From positions 184,674,348 through 184,738,347 of the forward strand of contig CM024753.1 of NCBI GenBank assembly GCA_014218235.1: a stretch of 64,000 bases of DNA. The letters are read 5' to 3'. Position numbers and translations under genes: made by a program. The notes beneath the pieces are model-generated. The model made no database searches. It saw only the letters and a list, made by a program, of their open reading frames with translations, and had not been told where the DNA came from. Shown here piece after piece: positions 13,390 through 26,053 of the stretch; the first letter of the stretch is position 1; each line of letters begins with the position of its first letter. The DNA comes from Colocasia esculenta (Eukaryota > Streptophyta > Magnoliopsida > Alismatales > Araceae).

Positions 13390-16290
13390 ATAAGGAACTA
13401 ACATTCAGTATTACTAACCTGTAAACAATTCTAGGTACTTAGTTTTAATAGTGTCTTCTAGTTCCCATGTTGTTTCTTCTTGTCCTCGCTAGCTCCACTG
13501 AATTTTTAGTAATGGAACTTCCCTATTCCAGAGTTGCTTAATCTTTCAATCAAAGATTTGCACTAATTTTTCCTCGTATGCCAAATTATTTTGCAATTCA
13601 AGATTTTGATATTTGATAACATGTGTTGGATCATAAATGTACTTTCGTAGCATTCATACATGGAAGATGTTACGTACATTGGACATCTGGGGTGGTAGTG
13701 CTAGTTGATAAGTCATTTCCCCAACTCTTCTCAATATTTCAAATGGTCTAATTATCTTAGACTAAATTTTTCTTTAATTTTAAATCTTCGGAGTCCTCTT
13801 CCGGGTGACACTTTTAGAAAAACATGATCTCCTTGTTGGAATTCTAATTCTCTTCTCGATTGATCGACATAATTTTTTGTCGATCTTGAGCAAGTTTCAT
13901 TCACTCTCGTACCATCTATATAATATCTGTTGTTTCTTGAATCATTTCAGGTCCAAGAATGTGTGGTTCCTCTAATTCAATCCAATATATTGGGGATGTA
14001 CATTGTCGGCCAAACAAAGCTTCAAATGGTGCCATTCGGATTGTAGATTGATAGCTATTATTATTGGCAAATTCCATTATTGGCAAATGATTATTCCAAT
14101 CATTTCCAAATTCTAAAACATAGGCACGACACATATCTTCAATAATTTGATTTACTCGTTATGTCTGTCCATTAGTTTGGGGATGGAATATTGTATTGAA
14201 TTTCAACTTAGTACCCAGTGCATCCGGTAGTTCTCTCCAAAAGTGTGACGTAAATCTTGTATCTCGATTAGAAACAATATCTTTTGGAATTCCATGTAGC
14301 CGAACAATTTATTTTAAATACAAGGCTGCTAAAACATTGACAAACCATTTGCTCTTTATAGCCAGAAAATGAGCTGACTTTGTGAGTCGGTCAACTATTA
14401 TCCACATAGCATCACAACCATTACATGCTCTAGGTAATCCCATGATAAAGTCCATGTTCACACTATCCCATTTCCATTGTTTCAATTTTTCTATTGATTT
14501 CTGATGCTCAACTTTAATTTTCTAACAGGTTAAGCATTTTGCAACAAAATCCATAATGTCTCTCTTCATGTTGCACCACAAAAAAAAATTCTTTAGATCT
14601 TGGTACATCTTAACAGCTCCTGGATGGATAGTATAATGTGCTCAATGAGCCTCTTCTAATACTTGTTCCTTAATTTCTAAATCATCTGATATACATAGTC
14701 TGTTTTGAAACCAAAGATTCCCATGAGAGTCCATATTGAAGTCAGGTCTAGAATTCAGTTTCTCTTTAATTTCTACCAATGTGGGATAGTTGTCTTGTTG
14801 TTCTCCAATTTATCTTAAGAGATCAGATTGTACTTTTAGGTTAACTATCATAACCTTCTCTTCTAGTGGTTCAACTATCAAATTCAATGTGGAAAATTCT
14901 TCTAGGAGTTTCCACTCTTTCACTCTCTAGTGAGACATATCCACAATGGGGTTTCTACTATGAGCAATAGCTACTATATTGCCCTTTCTAGGATGGTACT
15001 CAATCTTAAAATCATAATCCTTGGTATATTCCAAGTATCATCTCTGTCTCATGTTAAGTTCCTTCTGTGAAAATAAATATTTCAAACTCCTATGATCTAA
15101 GTACACTATAAATTGATTATCATACAAGTAGTGTCTCCAAAGTTTCAAGGCAAAAATTACTGCTCCAATGTACACTATAATTTTTCTCATGATTCTTTAA
15201 TTGTCTAGATGCATATGCAATAACTTTTCTTGCTTGCATTAAAACACATCCTAACCCAATCTTCGACGCATTAGTGTAGACTTCGAAAGTTCTTCCCTCT
15301 ACTGGTAAGGCAAGAATTGGTGTAGATGATAAGCATTCTTTCAATTGTTGAAATGCTTGATCACAACTTCCATTCCACCCAAATGTCATACCCTTTCGAG
15401 TTAACTGAGTAAGAGGTGAGGCGATTCTGGAGAAATCTTTAACAACTACCGGTAATAACTAGCCATGCCTAGAAAACTTCTGACTTCTGTAACAGTCGTA
15501 GGTTGTTCCCACTTTTGAATAGCTTCAATTTTGGAGGAATCTACTGACAATCCTTCTCTAGATATAACATGTCCCAAGAATGTTATTTGTTCTTACCAAA
15601 ACTTGCATTTACTAAATTTTGCATATAACTTGTGGTCTCTTAATAATTGCAGAGTGACCCGAAGGTGTGCTTCATGTTCTTCCGCACTTTTAGAATAAAT
15701 CAATATATCATCTATAAATACAACCACAAATTGATCCAAATATGACATGAATACATTATTCATTAGCCGCATAAAGGCAGCAGGTGTATTAGTTAGTCCA
15801 AACGCCATTACCATAAATTCGTAATGCCCATATCTGCTTCGAAAAGCTGTCTTATAAATATCTTCTTTTTGAATTCTTAATTGATGATACCCGGACTTAA
15901 GATCAATCTTCGAGAAATATTGGGCTCTAGACAATTGATCGAATAGATCATCAATTTTAGGGAGAGGATACTTATTCTTAATTGTTAACTGATTCAATTG
16001 TCTATAATCTATGCACAACTGCAAAGTCTCATCCTTCTTCTTGACAAACAATATTGGAGCACCCTAGGGAGATGTGCTAGTCTAATGAATCTTTTTTCCA
16101 TTAGTTCCATCAATTGCCTTTTTAATTCTTTCATTTCTTCTATTGACATTCAATAAGGTGGTCTTGAAATTGGTATGGCTCTGAGAATCAATTCAATTGA
16201 GAAATTCACTTCCCTATTAGATGGTAATCTAGGTAATTCTTCAGGAAATACATTAGGAAAATCTCTTACTACGGGAATATCTTCCAAACC
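13390..16290 (-). pseudogene. Broken gypsy pol: RT, RNase H, integrase, chromodomain
   Basis: Right to left on the minus strand: RT (16200-15593) with LCIDYRQLN, FSKIDLKSGYHQ, AFGLTNTPAAF and the catalytic FIDDIL; RNase H (15390-15120) with TNASKIGLG in place of the usual TDAS; integrase with the H2C2 finger near 14620-14520, then MDFIMGLP, SNRDTRF and the glutamate before DMCRAY (about 14460-14110), giving the DDE set; and a C-terminal chromodomain (13530-13420) with the pattern VPLLKIQW...TTWELED. Several in-frame stops (for example at the usual P-W-G-A-P site near 16065, and in the chromodomain) and frameshifts rule out a functional product. The family makes and integrates element cDNA; the chromodomain typically directs integration to heterochromatin. 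Confidence 0.9.
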
Positions 16291-17297
16291 TTTAGTATTC
16301 TAGCTCATTACCATCACAGATGCTAAATATCCTTGACATCCTTTCTGCACTAATTTACATGCTTTAATTGTAGATATTATGGGTATACTTCTTTTACGAG
16401 GTTTATCAAAAATCATTGGTGAAATGTCCTTGTCCAAAAAAGTTGCGTGCCTTAAATGGCAATCCAAATTCATGTGATGTTTAGACAACCAATATGCTCC
16501 AAGAATTACATCATATTCCCACATTTCAGGGCATATCAAATCACCAGAGAAATTTTGTCCTGAAGGGTGTGCGGAATTACCTAAAGCAGTAATCTAGAAG
16601 GGGGGTTGAATAGATTACTACTAAATAAAACAAATTGACCTTCTTTTCAGATAAATACTAACTTTAGGAAGACTTAAACTGATATGAGTCAAATATGAAC
16701 TTTGATGTGTGTGTAGGGTGCGCTTAGGAGATTAGCAATATGATGAATGTGTGAACAAATGATCCTGCCTAGCATACATCTAGCGTCAAATCATGCAAAC
16801 CACAGAACACGAGGATTTAAGGTGGTTCGAATTACACGACTCGTGTATCCTACGTCCACCGTCCACACACACACACGGTAAACTGCTTATAAAGTAAGTT
16901 CGACCAAACCAACAACACACACACAATGTCTGAGACAAACACGCTCTCAGATCAATCACACACACTTGGGTTGAGCGCAAGGACTGCTCAAACCAACAAC
17001 ACACACGCAAGTAATGGAAGATAAAGTGGATGAAGAGTTCAGAGTTGAAGAACAAATCCGATGGTTGAACTCTTCTGGTTGCTCAACCAGATGAACTTCA
17101 AGCTTCACGTCAATGAAGATCAGATGATGATGACGAAGCTTGACTTGAGGACGAATCTGCTTCAACCCCTCGTACGAGATAGATTTCTCTTTGAATGGCC
17201 TAGAGTCTTGAAGCAGATCAGTAGAGAAAGCCTTCTTCTTGTTCTTTGCTTAGGGTTTGGTGTGGAGGCTTCTTACTCCAAATATGTCCATATGATC

Positions 17298-17305
17298 TAT
17301 ATATA
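17298..17305 (-). promoter_or_regulatory. TATA box of solo LTR G
   Basis: CTATATATAG at 17297-17306, about 90 bp downstream (minus strand) of the GTCGAC array. It is the only strong TATA match in this LTR and is the likely core promoter. Whether it is active is unknown. Confidence 0.6.
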
Positions 17306-17393
17306 GTAGCGTTCAAGTCTTGAGAATTGTGAGAGAAGAGAACACCCTAACATAGAACACATGCCTGTCACATGTTGTGACTTAACCTATGAT

Positions 17394-17630
17394 TGTCGAC
17401 AGATGCCTTGTGGCTGTTGACAGGTACTGTTGCAAACCTGGCTTCCAGAACCATGTTTCTGGCTGGAATGTTGGGCTGTCGACAGGCGACCTCTGGCTGT
17501 CGACATGCTGAACTGATCTGTCGACAGGTGATTCTTGTCTGTCGACAGCGACTGATTTTTCTTGTCTTACAATAGCTTGTTTGCTCACTGTCTTCACTGG
17601 CTGTCGACTTATGGCTCAGGCCTATCGACA
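17394..17630. promoter_or_regulatory. 21-bp-phased CTGTCGACAG palindrome array
   Basis: Perfect CTGTCGACAG palindromes start at 17476, 17518 and 17539, with a 9/10 copy at 17497: four copies exactly 21 bp apart. Further copies with one or more changes lie at 17394, about 17418, 17601 and about 17622. They sit in U3, upstream of the TATA box. Repeated palindromes in this position are known in Sireviruses of other plants; the binding factor is unknown. Confidence 0.75.
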
Positions 17631-18035
17631 GTTGAGTACTTCTTGTGTTTCTTCAGTTCTTTTGTGCTTGAGTTTTGGTTCTTGACTTGTACTTTCATTC
17701 TCACCTACATAGAAGACACTTCAAGTAAGATATCATGAAGGCATATATGGTCATAGAGTTATCTCATTTGATCATGTCTTCTCAACATCAATTATGTCAT
17801 TATCAAAAACATTTAAGCATCAAACATCAAATCAATCATTATACAAATCATAACCCAACATGTCCTCCAATTAAAATTGTACTAACAGGATAATACTGTT
17901 CAAGTTCCTTCCCACACTAAGAGGAGTAGCAACTTTAAGCTTCCTAGATAATGAGACTGAGTGTATTTCTACAGATCTAGCAAACTCATGAATAATAAAG
18001 GAATGAGTAGCTCCTGAATCAAATAGAACATAGGC

Positions 18036-19036
18036 AGGTTTGGAGTTTACTGAAAGTGTACCTTCAACAAGTCTGCCTTCCTATGGAGATTATGACTCCA
18101 CCTCCTGAATGGCTTGTAGATGTCCTTATTTGGCCCGAGAATTTTGGGATGTTGGTGCATTCTTCATCATAGGACATTCAAGAATCTGATGTTGGTTGCT
18201 TCCACATCAAAGACAAGCATCCAGCCTTCTCTAACAATTCTCAGTTTTGTATCTACTGACATGACAATGTTCGCAAACATCCTTATTCTCAGTTGGAACT
18301 CTCCCTGGCTTCTTGATGAATTGTTGTACTTTAGAAGTATTTCCTGTCTCAAACTTCCTCTTGCAGTCACCTACTGAAGAGCCTTCACCAAATTTCTCCT
18401 TAATCCTCTATATTGTCTCATTGGCAGCTTCTAGAGCCAAGGCCCTTTTGAACATTTCAGAGTAGGTTGTAATTAAGTGGGGCGTCAGCTGAGTGATAAA
18501 GTTTGGGCATAAGTACTTCATCAACCTCTTTGCCTTTAATTTTTTGTAGCTAACAAATGAGAAGCATATTTAGATAGTCGAGTAAATTGTGCCTCATATC
18601 CAGACACTTTCATTCCACGTTGCTTTAGATTAGCAAACTCGGTAGTCTCTTTCTCTTAGACCACTTCAGAAAAATACTATTCATTAAACAACTCAACAAA
18701 TTAACTCTTCCCAGATTATCTGATTTGGATCCTCTAAAGTAGACTTTATAGCCTCCCACAGGCTCGAGCTTCTCGATCCAATTGAAACGTTGCCAAACGA
18801 ATCCTATTCTCCTCTGAGCATCAGATTGCTTTAAAAATCCTTTCTATATCATACATCTAGTTTTCTACCTCGTCAGGATCCATGCTACCTTCAAATCTTG
18901 GAGGATCTAAACTTTGAAAGTCTTTAAAGATATTAGTCCCATTGTGAGCATTGTTTTTTGCCACCGTCCTTATTACTCGTGTTAAATCATGCAAGGTGTT
19001 TTCCATCTTCTTCCAATTTGCATTATCTCTTTCCAT
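18036..19036 (-). pseudogene. Broken gag of element A
   Basis: The minus-strand ATG at 19036 opens a frame that reads the gypsy Gag signature: DPPRFEGSMDPDEVEN, then IERIFKAI, LATFQLDREAR. This matches element C's gag residue by residue over much of its length. The C-terminal nucleocapsid is near 18290-18167, with cysteine/histidine spacings C-X2-C and C-X2-C-X4-H-X4-C. In-frame stops follow PDEVEN and KAI. Gag would package element RNA into cytoplasmic particles; this copy cannot. Confidence 0.82.
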
Positions 19037-19540
19037 GACTATTTTAGAGAGTTATATGAGACATCCAACAATTCATACACTAATATGATCGCCCAAACCA
19101 ATATATATTTTCATCACATACATATTTTCTTTTACCACATAACATACATACTTTTCATTAATAAATCGAGAACATTTACATTATCATCTTTATCCTCTCA
19201 TCATAGATACATGGGGAGCCATACATACAAAATCACTATTTACCAAAAGGAGAGGTTAGCAAAAGTAAGTTTCCTAAAGTTCGTAGCTTGATTCATGTAA
19301 GTGCAGCAGATTCCACCGATGGGCTGTTGATTTCCAATTTTCCATCAAGATTATAATACAGCTCCCTTGCTGCATTAGACATCACCTCCAATATTCTTCA
19401 AACTAGTGTAAAAGTATGTCTTGACCGGCCTTCAGGTTGTCCAAACTAGCCAGCACATGAGTCATAGATTTTAGTGAAGCAATGGGATTTCCTGCTAAAA
19501 ATGCCCTAGTGGTTAACTTCAATATGTCTTCCTTTACTTG
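19037..19540. other. Unassigned sequence between elements A and B
   Basis: Element A should show a leader, PBS and 5' LTR here, and B should show the rest of its gag-pol. Neither is seen. The minus strand keeps an open frame from 19560 to 19403 that is joined to B gag, but its sequence is not gag-like. I take this as a deletion scar joining two truncated elements; the exact breakpoint cannot be placed by eye. Confidence 0.45.
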
Positions 19541-20286
19541 TGTATGTGTCTCCCTCTGGTAGTACTGTGCTACAGTCAGCTCTCCCTGTGTCAACTCATG
19601 GAACTGGTCCCTCCTCTTACGACAAGCGTAGTCAGGGAAGTACTCGCCATGGAAGACCTCCAAGAACTGCTCCCAAGCTATCTGGTCCAGCCTCCTATAC
19701 TCTAAAAATTGGTCTGCCTCATTGCTCTCCACCACTCGTGGGCTGACCCCTTCGCTGGTAAACTGCCAGTCGGACCTGATCCTACTCAGCACAGTCCATG
19801 GTCTCGAAGGTACGCACGAGCTCATGGGCCCAACTCTCCACTTGGTCAGGATCGTAGTTGCCGTAGAAAGTCGGAGGCCGAAGACGAAGAAACCTCTCCA
19901 GAAGTGCGGTCCTGTCCTCGAGTGTTGATGCCACTGCTGGAGTCTGCTGGTGGTACCTCTGGCTGTGCTGGTGCTGCCTGCGGAGTCACTGGTGGCTGCT
20001 CCTCTGGTGCCATCCCTGCAAACTACTGACCTTTTGCTGGCATCTGTTGGTACTGCCACGGGGCCTAGAACATCGCTCTCCACCACTACTCCATGACGTC
20101 TAGCAGGGGCAGAGGTGAATACCACTGCTGCCGCTGCTGTGCTCCCTGCTGTAACGGGACACCTTGCTGATCATCATGCTGAGGCTGAGCATCCACCGAT
20201 GCGTGCTCTCCGGAAATTGACCCAGCTGGCTCATCGCCCAGATGCTTCATCAGCTCTCTAATCTGCCTGTGTCTACGTAGAGCCAT
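19541..20286 (-). pseudogene. Broken gag of element B
   Basis: The minus-strand ATG at 20286 begins MALRRHRQIRELM, 123 bp after the PBS. A proline/glutamine-rich N-terminal part follows. The retrotransposon gag domain is readable at 19690-19545 with AWEQFLEVFHGEYFP and QFHELTQGELTVAQYY, the usual W-X-FL...F-X-L-X-QG-X-M-X-V-X-Y pattern. At least two frame changes and several stops separate the parts, and the gag stops abruptly near 19541. It differs clearly from the gag shared by A and C, so B is another lineage of gypsy element. Confidence 0.75.
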
Positions 20287-20408
20287 GTCCTACGACACAA
20301 CTAACAATCAAGTTAACAGATTATCCCGGAGGCTAGCAGTTTTACTCGTACTTCCTATGGGACTTTGCGTTATCATTTAGATCTATTACAAGTCCTGATA
20401 GACCCCTT

Positions 20409-20420
20409 GCTCTGATACCA
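20409..20420 (-). other. Primer-binding site of element B
   Basis: The minus strand reads TGGTATCAGAGC right after the LTR end (one base between). This is the standard plant complement to the 3' end of initiator tRNA-Met. Confidence 0.85.
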
Positions 20421-23400
20421 CTGTAACGACCCCGACACCCGGACCCCCGGCTCCCACTGAGTATCCAGCTGCCGGTGCCACTGCCCACGGGTCTGGAGAC
20501 CCGGAAGGGCTAACGGATCAATCTAACAAGATATGTAAGAGAAGTAAGTGGTGACAAACAAGCACTAAAATGTACTAACAAGTGAAAGGAAAGCGTCCAC
20601 CACAAGTACATGTCTAGTATAGTCCCAAAATAGTAAAGTACAAGTGCAAAAGTAAATAGGGAATAACAAATCCCTTAGGGGCATACCCCGAAGGTGAAGT
20701 ACCAACTATGAAGGGGAACACTGCTCAAGGTAGACGCCGTCTACTACAGCCCCGTCTCCTCAGCCCGCCACGGAGAGTGCTGTCGTGAAGTCTCACCTAA
20801 AAAGGAGGGATTGAGCTTCACGAAGAAGCCCAGTAGGGACTACCAATCTCCCACTGGTTCTAACAAGCATAATAGATCTATATATATAATTAAAATTAAG
20901 CAAGTAAATCTAATCTACTGACAGAGTAAGTGCGGAAGCGGAAAGTAACTACACGACTATCGGTCTAAACCACGTCGGGGCCAAAAACCCGTGTAAACCA
21001 CGACACTGGGACGAATCCTAAGGCTGCAAACACAGACAGTGAACAACTGTCTGGACAACGACACTAGCCACAGGGGGCAACTACCACTAGTCAACCGGTC
21101 AGGTGCTCCACGCACCTTACCCTCGACCGCCAGTCCATGTCTAGCACCTCTCATCGGAGTGAGACACGGAACTACAAGTAACAACCACAACTGCCGTAGT
21201 CTGGCCGAACTACGGTCCCACGTCTGGCCCCTCTAAGTGGTACCGAAACCAAGTAGAGTGAGGTAGTGAGAAGGACTAGCTGATCTGTGTCGGATGAACG
21301 CCTCAACCACGTCCTCGGCATCCCAGACTCAACTAAGAGAGCTCTACAAATGACTCTACGCCACTGTCCCCACCGTTTTTCCGTATGCTACCAGAGTTCG
21401 TAGACTCGAGCTCGCCCGCCATCCAGAGAACTCCATCAACAGACGTAAGGGGACCGAAGGTCCAGGTAACGGTAACAACCTCTCAACGGACAAGCCCACA
21501 AGTGCCTAGCACTGGGCGAAAGACTAGTGTAGGACCGTGCTAGGAAAACAACATAGGTGCCAAGAAACAGAGTCACAGCGGAACGAAAACTCCAAACAAG
21601 TGTAGCTAGCCCAGAGGGGGGGGGAATGGGATATTAAAAAATATTTAATGCTTAAAACCTGTTCACAGAATAGTCACAAAAACACACTTCGCAGATTGTT
21701 AGTGTTAGTGAAGAAAAAATCAAACACACAAAAGCAATCACATGACACAGAGAATTATCCTAGTTCAGATCTCCTCATCTTAGGAGTCCTACGTCCAGTC
21801 CCTGAGCAATATCTCAGGATTTCACTAACAAGGGTACAGTCCCTGTCACGCCCCTCCAATTTAGCAGCGGAATAAATCGGAGGGAGACGCGAACAAGGAG
21901 TATGGTAACGACAATTGTGCATACTTTCGCAAACATCAGAGCATCTAGTGAACAATCGTTGAAATAACTCTTCATTTCATTATAAAATCACTAAGACTAT
22001 TACAACCACTAATTCGAAGCCAATACATAGGGCTCAATGACATCATTACATTGAAAAGAAATCTAAAGCAACAACTACTAGACTCCCATTATGCTAGGGT
22101 AACTTCGTTATTTGACTCCGGGTCACTCATCACTCTGGTCTTGTCCCATTGGTACGTATAACGTCATTGTCCGACTTACCTGAGACACAATAACAAATAA
22201 CGAAGGGTGAGCGATAACGCCCAGTAGGACTTATATCTCAAGTTCAAGCATGCTTAAAGTAATTAATGCATTACACAGCAGAGTAACTAATGATAGAGAG
22301 AGTCATGTAAAGTCGAGAAAGTAACAGCACAAGTAACATGGTTCAAATAGCAGATGAATTAAGTATAGCACGATGACTAAAGTCAAGTCACGATAGAAAA
22401 CGATAATAATAATAGCAAGTAACGATATTGTCCAGAATAGCAAGAGACATGTATAGAAAGAAGAGATGATAGTAGCTGGTCATGTAAAGAGTAAATTGCA
22501 CTTTGAATGTGATCAAGTCGCGATAGCACATAGTGACTCAAGATAGCGAGTATCAAGTAGAGCAAGTAGAGTATATGACATGATAGCGTGTAACGAGATA
22601 GCGTGTAACAAGATAGCGTGTATGGTTGCACAACGGTGCACTGGTGGAACACGGCAGTAGTCACTTCTAGGACAGTAGCTGTTTCATGATGGTACATTAT
22701 GTCTGAACTCCTTAGACTAATGTTATAACAGTTTGTGATAGCACAGTAATATCACAGTACGTCTGAACTCCTCAGACTAATGTATAACAGTCAAATGTCT
22801 AGCCAAGATAGTATAGTCAGAACTGGTGCAATGCAGAACACCGTCAATAGCCCCTGCAGGTATTTTCGGGTGGCTCTCTGCCCTCAGGACTAGATTGGAG
22901 CCCCTCGGACACTCTTCGTGCCCTGCACAGTATGCATTATAGCGCTAGACAGTCATGAAATAGTACAAACGATTAGGAGCCACAACAGCTCAATGAGTCT
23001 CAAGAGAGTACTAGATGAAATAGACGAGAGAGACGAGATAGTAGAGTGAACGTGAATAGACGAGCGAGTACAGTATAGATGAGATCCTATGGTCATTGCA
23101 CATGAAACGTCAAGTAACGAGTGATGGTAACAGTTGCACAACACGCGCGTAAGGTATTGGCAGTCAGGTGGAACTCACGATCTTTCCGCTGGCCTCGTTA
23201 TGCTCAGGTCCAGAGGTCCGGCGTGATTCAAGATAAGAGCGAGAGAACAATCTAAGGCCGTTTGGATCTTACTGATCCCTAGAGTGTATCATAGGTGTTA
23301 GGGTACAACCGGCTCGTCGACCATGTGGGAATCCATGATCAGAGGAGACTTACGGAGGCCTTGAACAAGGATTCACTAGTCCGGCGGAAGGAGTATCCGA

Positions 23401-23797
23401 TGGAGAGTTCGTCCAAGTCAAGAAAGTGTGTAAATAAAGAAACAAGTGCTCAACGTTCTAGAGGAATTCTAGAACAGTGGAGCGTCAAGATCGGTGTTCT
23501 AAAACATCGCACAAATCGTAAACGAGTACTTGTTAAAGTAAGGTAATTAATTACAATAATTACCAGATATGTTATGTGTCATTTCATACAATTTAAGCCA
23601 TGTTAGGATGGTTCAACGTGTGTGTATGTGTCATAAATCAAGGATATGAAAGATCAAGTGATTGACTTTTATTAGATTAAAATACAATCAATACTTACAA
23701 CTTTGTTTTTATGTAGTTAAGATCGTCAACATGATATGGGAATTATGGTGGTACAACAAGACTTGCAAAAGACTGATTTTCAGGCCCAAAACTGAGA

Positions 23798-23936
23798 TCG
23801 CGACGTGGTCTTGCAAGGACGCGACGGGTCGTCAGATCAGGCAGGCAGAACGCGACAGGGATACTGTCGCGACCAGAACGCGACAGAGGCACTGTCGCAA
23901 CCCGACCTCAGAACGCGACATATCGGGCCGTCGCGT
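23798..23936. promoter_or_regulatory. (T/A)CGCGA motif array in LTR C
   Basis: Motif starts are 23798, 23819, 23850, 23867, 23878, 23895, 23913 and 23931; the last steps are 17, 18 and 18 bp. The 5' LTR carries the same array at 29276-29416. Both strands' motif orientations occur, so the unit is palindromic in effect. The role as a U3 regulatory array is inferred. Confidence 0.65.
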
Positions 23937-23994
23937 TCACAGGGTCTGCGCCTGAGTCCGACCGGGATCTGACATGCTCTTGGTTCAGACTTAC

Positions 23995-24760
23995 CATGTT
24001 TTGACTTAGGGGCGATATTCATGAAACGCCTATATCTCTCTATATGCTGACCTTTAGACAAAACTCTCAACATAGAAAATGTCAAGGACATTATTGGAAT
24101 AACTTTTGTGTTGTGGGCTAGGTCTGAATCCATCTCTAATTGCATGCAATACAGGAAAAACATAAAAAAGCCCTAAACATGCATGACTTCGTTGTGACTT
24201 ACATGTTAGGCTTGTAACATGAGATCTACTGATATTTGGACAAAACGTTTAACATAAACAATGACCAGGACAACTATTGGAAGAAGTTTGATGTTGGGGT
24301 TTTAACCTAATTCGGTCTTGAACCTTGTGAAAAACATGACGAACTTAAAGTTAAATGCAACCTGAAAACGCAGTATCCTGCATGACTCTATTACGAAGTT
24401 TATAACTCTATAACTGATGATATTTAAACGAAACACTTAACATAAAAGATGACCATGACAACTATATAAATAACTTTTATGTTGGAGGCTTGACCTACTT
24501 CGGCCTTTAAGCTTGTGCAAAACAGGAAGAACTTAAGGCTATCTGCAAACCCGAAAACACAGTATTATGCATGACTCTCTTACGGGGTTCATAACTCTCT
24601 AACTAGAAACTTTTAGACAAAACTTTCAACATGAAAGTTGATCTGACTACAAGTAGAAGAACTTTTATGTTTATGATTTAGTCTAATTCGGTCTCAAATC
24701 GTGTGCATAATAAGAAGAACGGGAAAAGCCCTAACTGTGCGCGACTTAGGGAGAACGACT
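23995..24760. repeat. Degenerate ~190-bp tandem repeat inside LTR C
   Basis: A block beginning 'catgact...tta' followed by 'taactctctaac' and 'acaaaactttcaacat...gaccatgacaact' recurs with anchors near 23995, 24181, 24381 and 24570. The copies share order and phrases but have diverged. The same array is in the other LTR at about 29476-30235. There is no coding content. Confidence 0.6.
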
Positions 24761-26040
24761 AATACACAAAGTATACTCCATGAAAATTAGTAAAATCAGA
24801 AGCAAATGAAGCTAGACTCGAAGCTCTACAAGATGGTATTATTTTTCTTTAATCTTGACCCAAGAATGCCTACCTTTGAACGCAAAGAACTCCCTGCAGG
24901 TTCCTGGTTCGCTACAGGGCGAGGTGGAAGAAGAACACGTTTTTCTCCAGCCTTCTCCTCTCCTCCAGCGCCCCAAACCTGCTGCACACGACCACAACTT
25001 GATGTCCAACCTTCCCCAAACGTTTTGTGAAGAGTTCGTATAGTTTTAGGGTGCTACTTCATGTCCTAATGGGACTAGGAAAGAGGGCCGCGAATTTCTG
25101 CATTCTAGTTTCCAAAATATGAGATTCTCTCACCCAAAGGAGGTAGCAAAGGTTTAGGAAACCACCTCTTAGAGTTGGGTAAGGTTTTGACTTACCTTGC
25201 ATGACTAATTACCCTAATTTAAACCCTAATGTGCCCTTCACAATTATTGCATATTTACAGATACGAATTTCTGAGTATTTTTATGTTCCAATTTTATTAT
25301 TTGGCTAAAAGTGATACATTGGCCCATTTTCATTAATGGGTCACTAATACATAATGTTATAAGTCTCTCCAACCTATTTATTTAATTTATAGTTGGGTTA
25401 TTTTTCCGTGTTAACAATTTTCTGACTTAGTTCCCTAATTCGGTTAACTTGGTCACGTGTAACGTACACTTGGCCAATCGGATTTTTCGTTGCTCGAATC
25501 TCTTCATGAAACTCTTAAGAATAATGTTTGAGGTTGATTTATAATTTTTACAGAATTTTCTAATTTGTTTTCTCACGTACGATAGTGGTACGTAAGTTCT
25601 ATCATTTCGATAATACGTAAATTATTTATTTACTATTTTCATACTTGAATTTGTTCATGGTTCATAAGTTGTCCATTGATTCAATTCCTTTTATGGACTA
25701 TCCCCACATATTGTTTGGAGTCTACCCATAATTTTTATTTCAATTGTTAATCCACTTAGCTCATGAAATAATGGATTTTCCAATTTATTCCTTATTTATA
25801 ATAATAAGTCACATAAATTCTAAATCTTGGTCCGAATTATTTTTCTATGCCCAAATTTCTTAATGGGTCATTAGATAATAATTTTTAAGGTATAACTATT
25901 ATTTTCATAGAATTTTTATATGAGTTTCTACTCATGCAATAATGATGTGTATCTTTTAACTAGTTTGATTTTTATTAATGGGCAAAATTTTCATTTATCT
26001 ATAATATATTTTTTAATTAATAAAATTTCTGGGTATTACA

Positions 26041-26053
26041 TCCTCCCCCACTT
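26041..26053 (-). other. Polypurine tract of element C
   Basis: The minus strand reads AAGTGGGGGAGGA immediately before the LTR start TGTAATACCC. It lies right after the remnant of the gag-pol boundary, showing that the whole pol has been removed. Confidence 0.85.

Larger units (their letters stand above)
16561..17860 (-). repeat. Solo LTR G (1300 bp), Copia type
   Basis: Plus-strand ends are TGAAGGGTGTGCGG and TAACCCAACA, flanked by the 5-bp TSD TGTCC at 16556-16560 and 17861-17865. With only one LTR between the two TSD copies, this is a solo LTR left by LTR-LTR recombination. The G-run near the plus-left end (GGGGGGTTGAATAG) is the mirror of the C-tract close to the 3' end of Sirevirus-type Copia LTRs, so the LTR reads on the minus strand. 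A TATA box and an array of GTCGAC palindromes are placed in the right order for a promoter. No PBS, PPT or coding sequence remains. Confidence 0.88.
16300..18035 (-). pseudogene. Aspartic protease of element A, split by solo LTR G
   Basis: The N-terminal half is at 18035-17866, with the active-site motif DSGATHSFI encoded at 18019-17993. The C-terminal half is at 16539-16300 and carries VILGAYWLSKHH, the equivalent of the common DVILGMDWL motif. The two halves are separated by the 1300-bp LTR at 16561-17860 and its TSD (TGTCC). In gypsy elements this retropepsin matures Gag-Pol. Stops also occur outside the insertion. Confidence 0.8.
8509..19036 (-). mobile_element. Element A: Ty3/gypsy chromovirus (Tekay/Del-like), 5'-truncated
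   Basis: Minus-strand order is gag (from 19036), zinc knuckle, protease, reverse transcriptase, RNase H, integrase, chromodomain, PPT, 3' LTR. The 5' LTR and PBS are missing; the sequence past the gag start (19037-19540) is not an LTR I recognise. The Tekay-like assignment rests on the gag type, the pol order with integrase last, and a C-terminal chromodomain. All genes carry stops and frameshifts. Solo LTR G interrupts the protease. Element C has the same gag type and lacks pol, so A-like elements may once have mobilised C (inference). Confidence 0.85.
21844..26040 (-). repeat. 3' LTR of element C
   Basis: Plus-strand ends are TGTCACGCCCC and GGGTATTACA. It contains a short 15-bp tandem (GATAGCGTGTAAC-type, three units at 22582, 22597 and 22612), a repeated GTCTGAACTCCT block (about 22699 and 22761), the TCGCGA array, and a degenerate 190-bp tandem. 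No gene. It matches 27322-31521 nearly base for base. Confidence 0.92.

Noticed and set aside
22383..22697. 104-aa minus-strand frame, found again at 27860-28174
   Set aside because: It is repeated only because both are LTRs of element C; the sequence is low-complexity (YTLSCYTLSRYTLS) from a 15-bp tandem.
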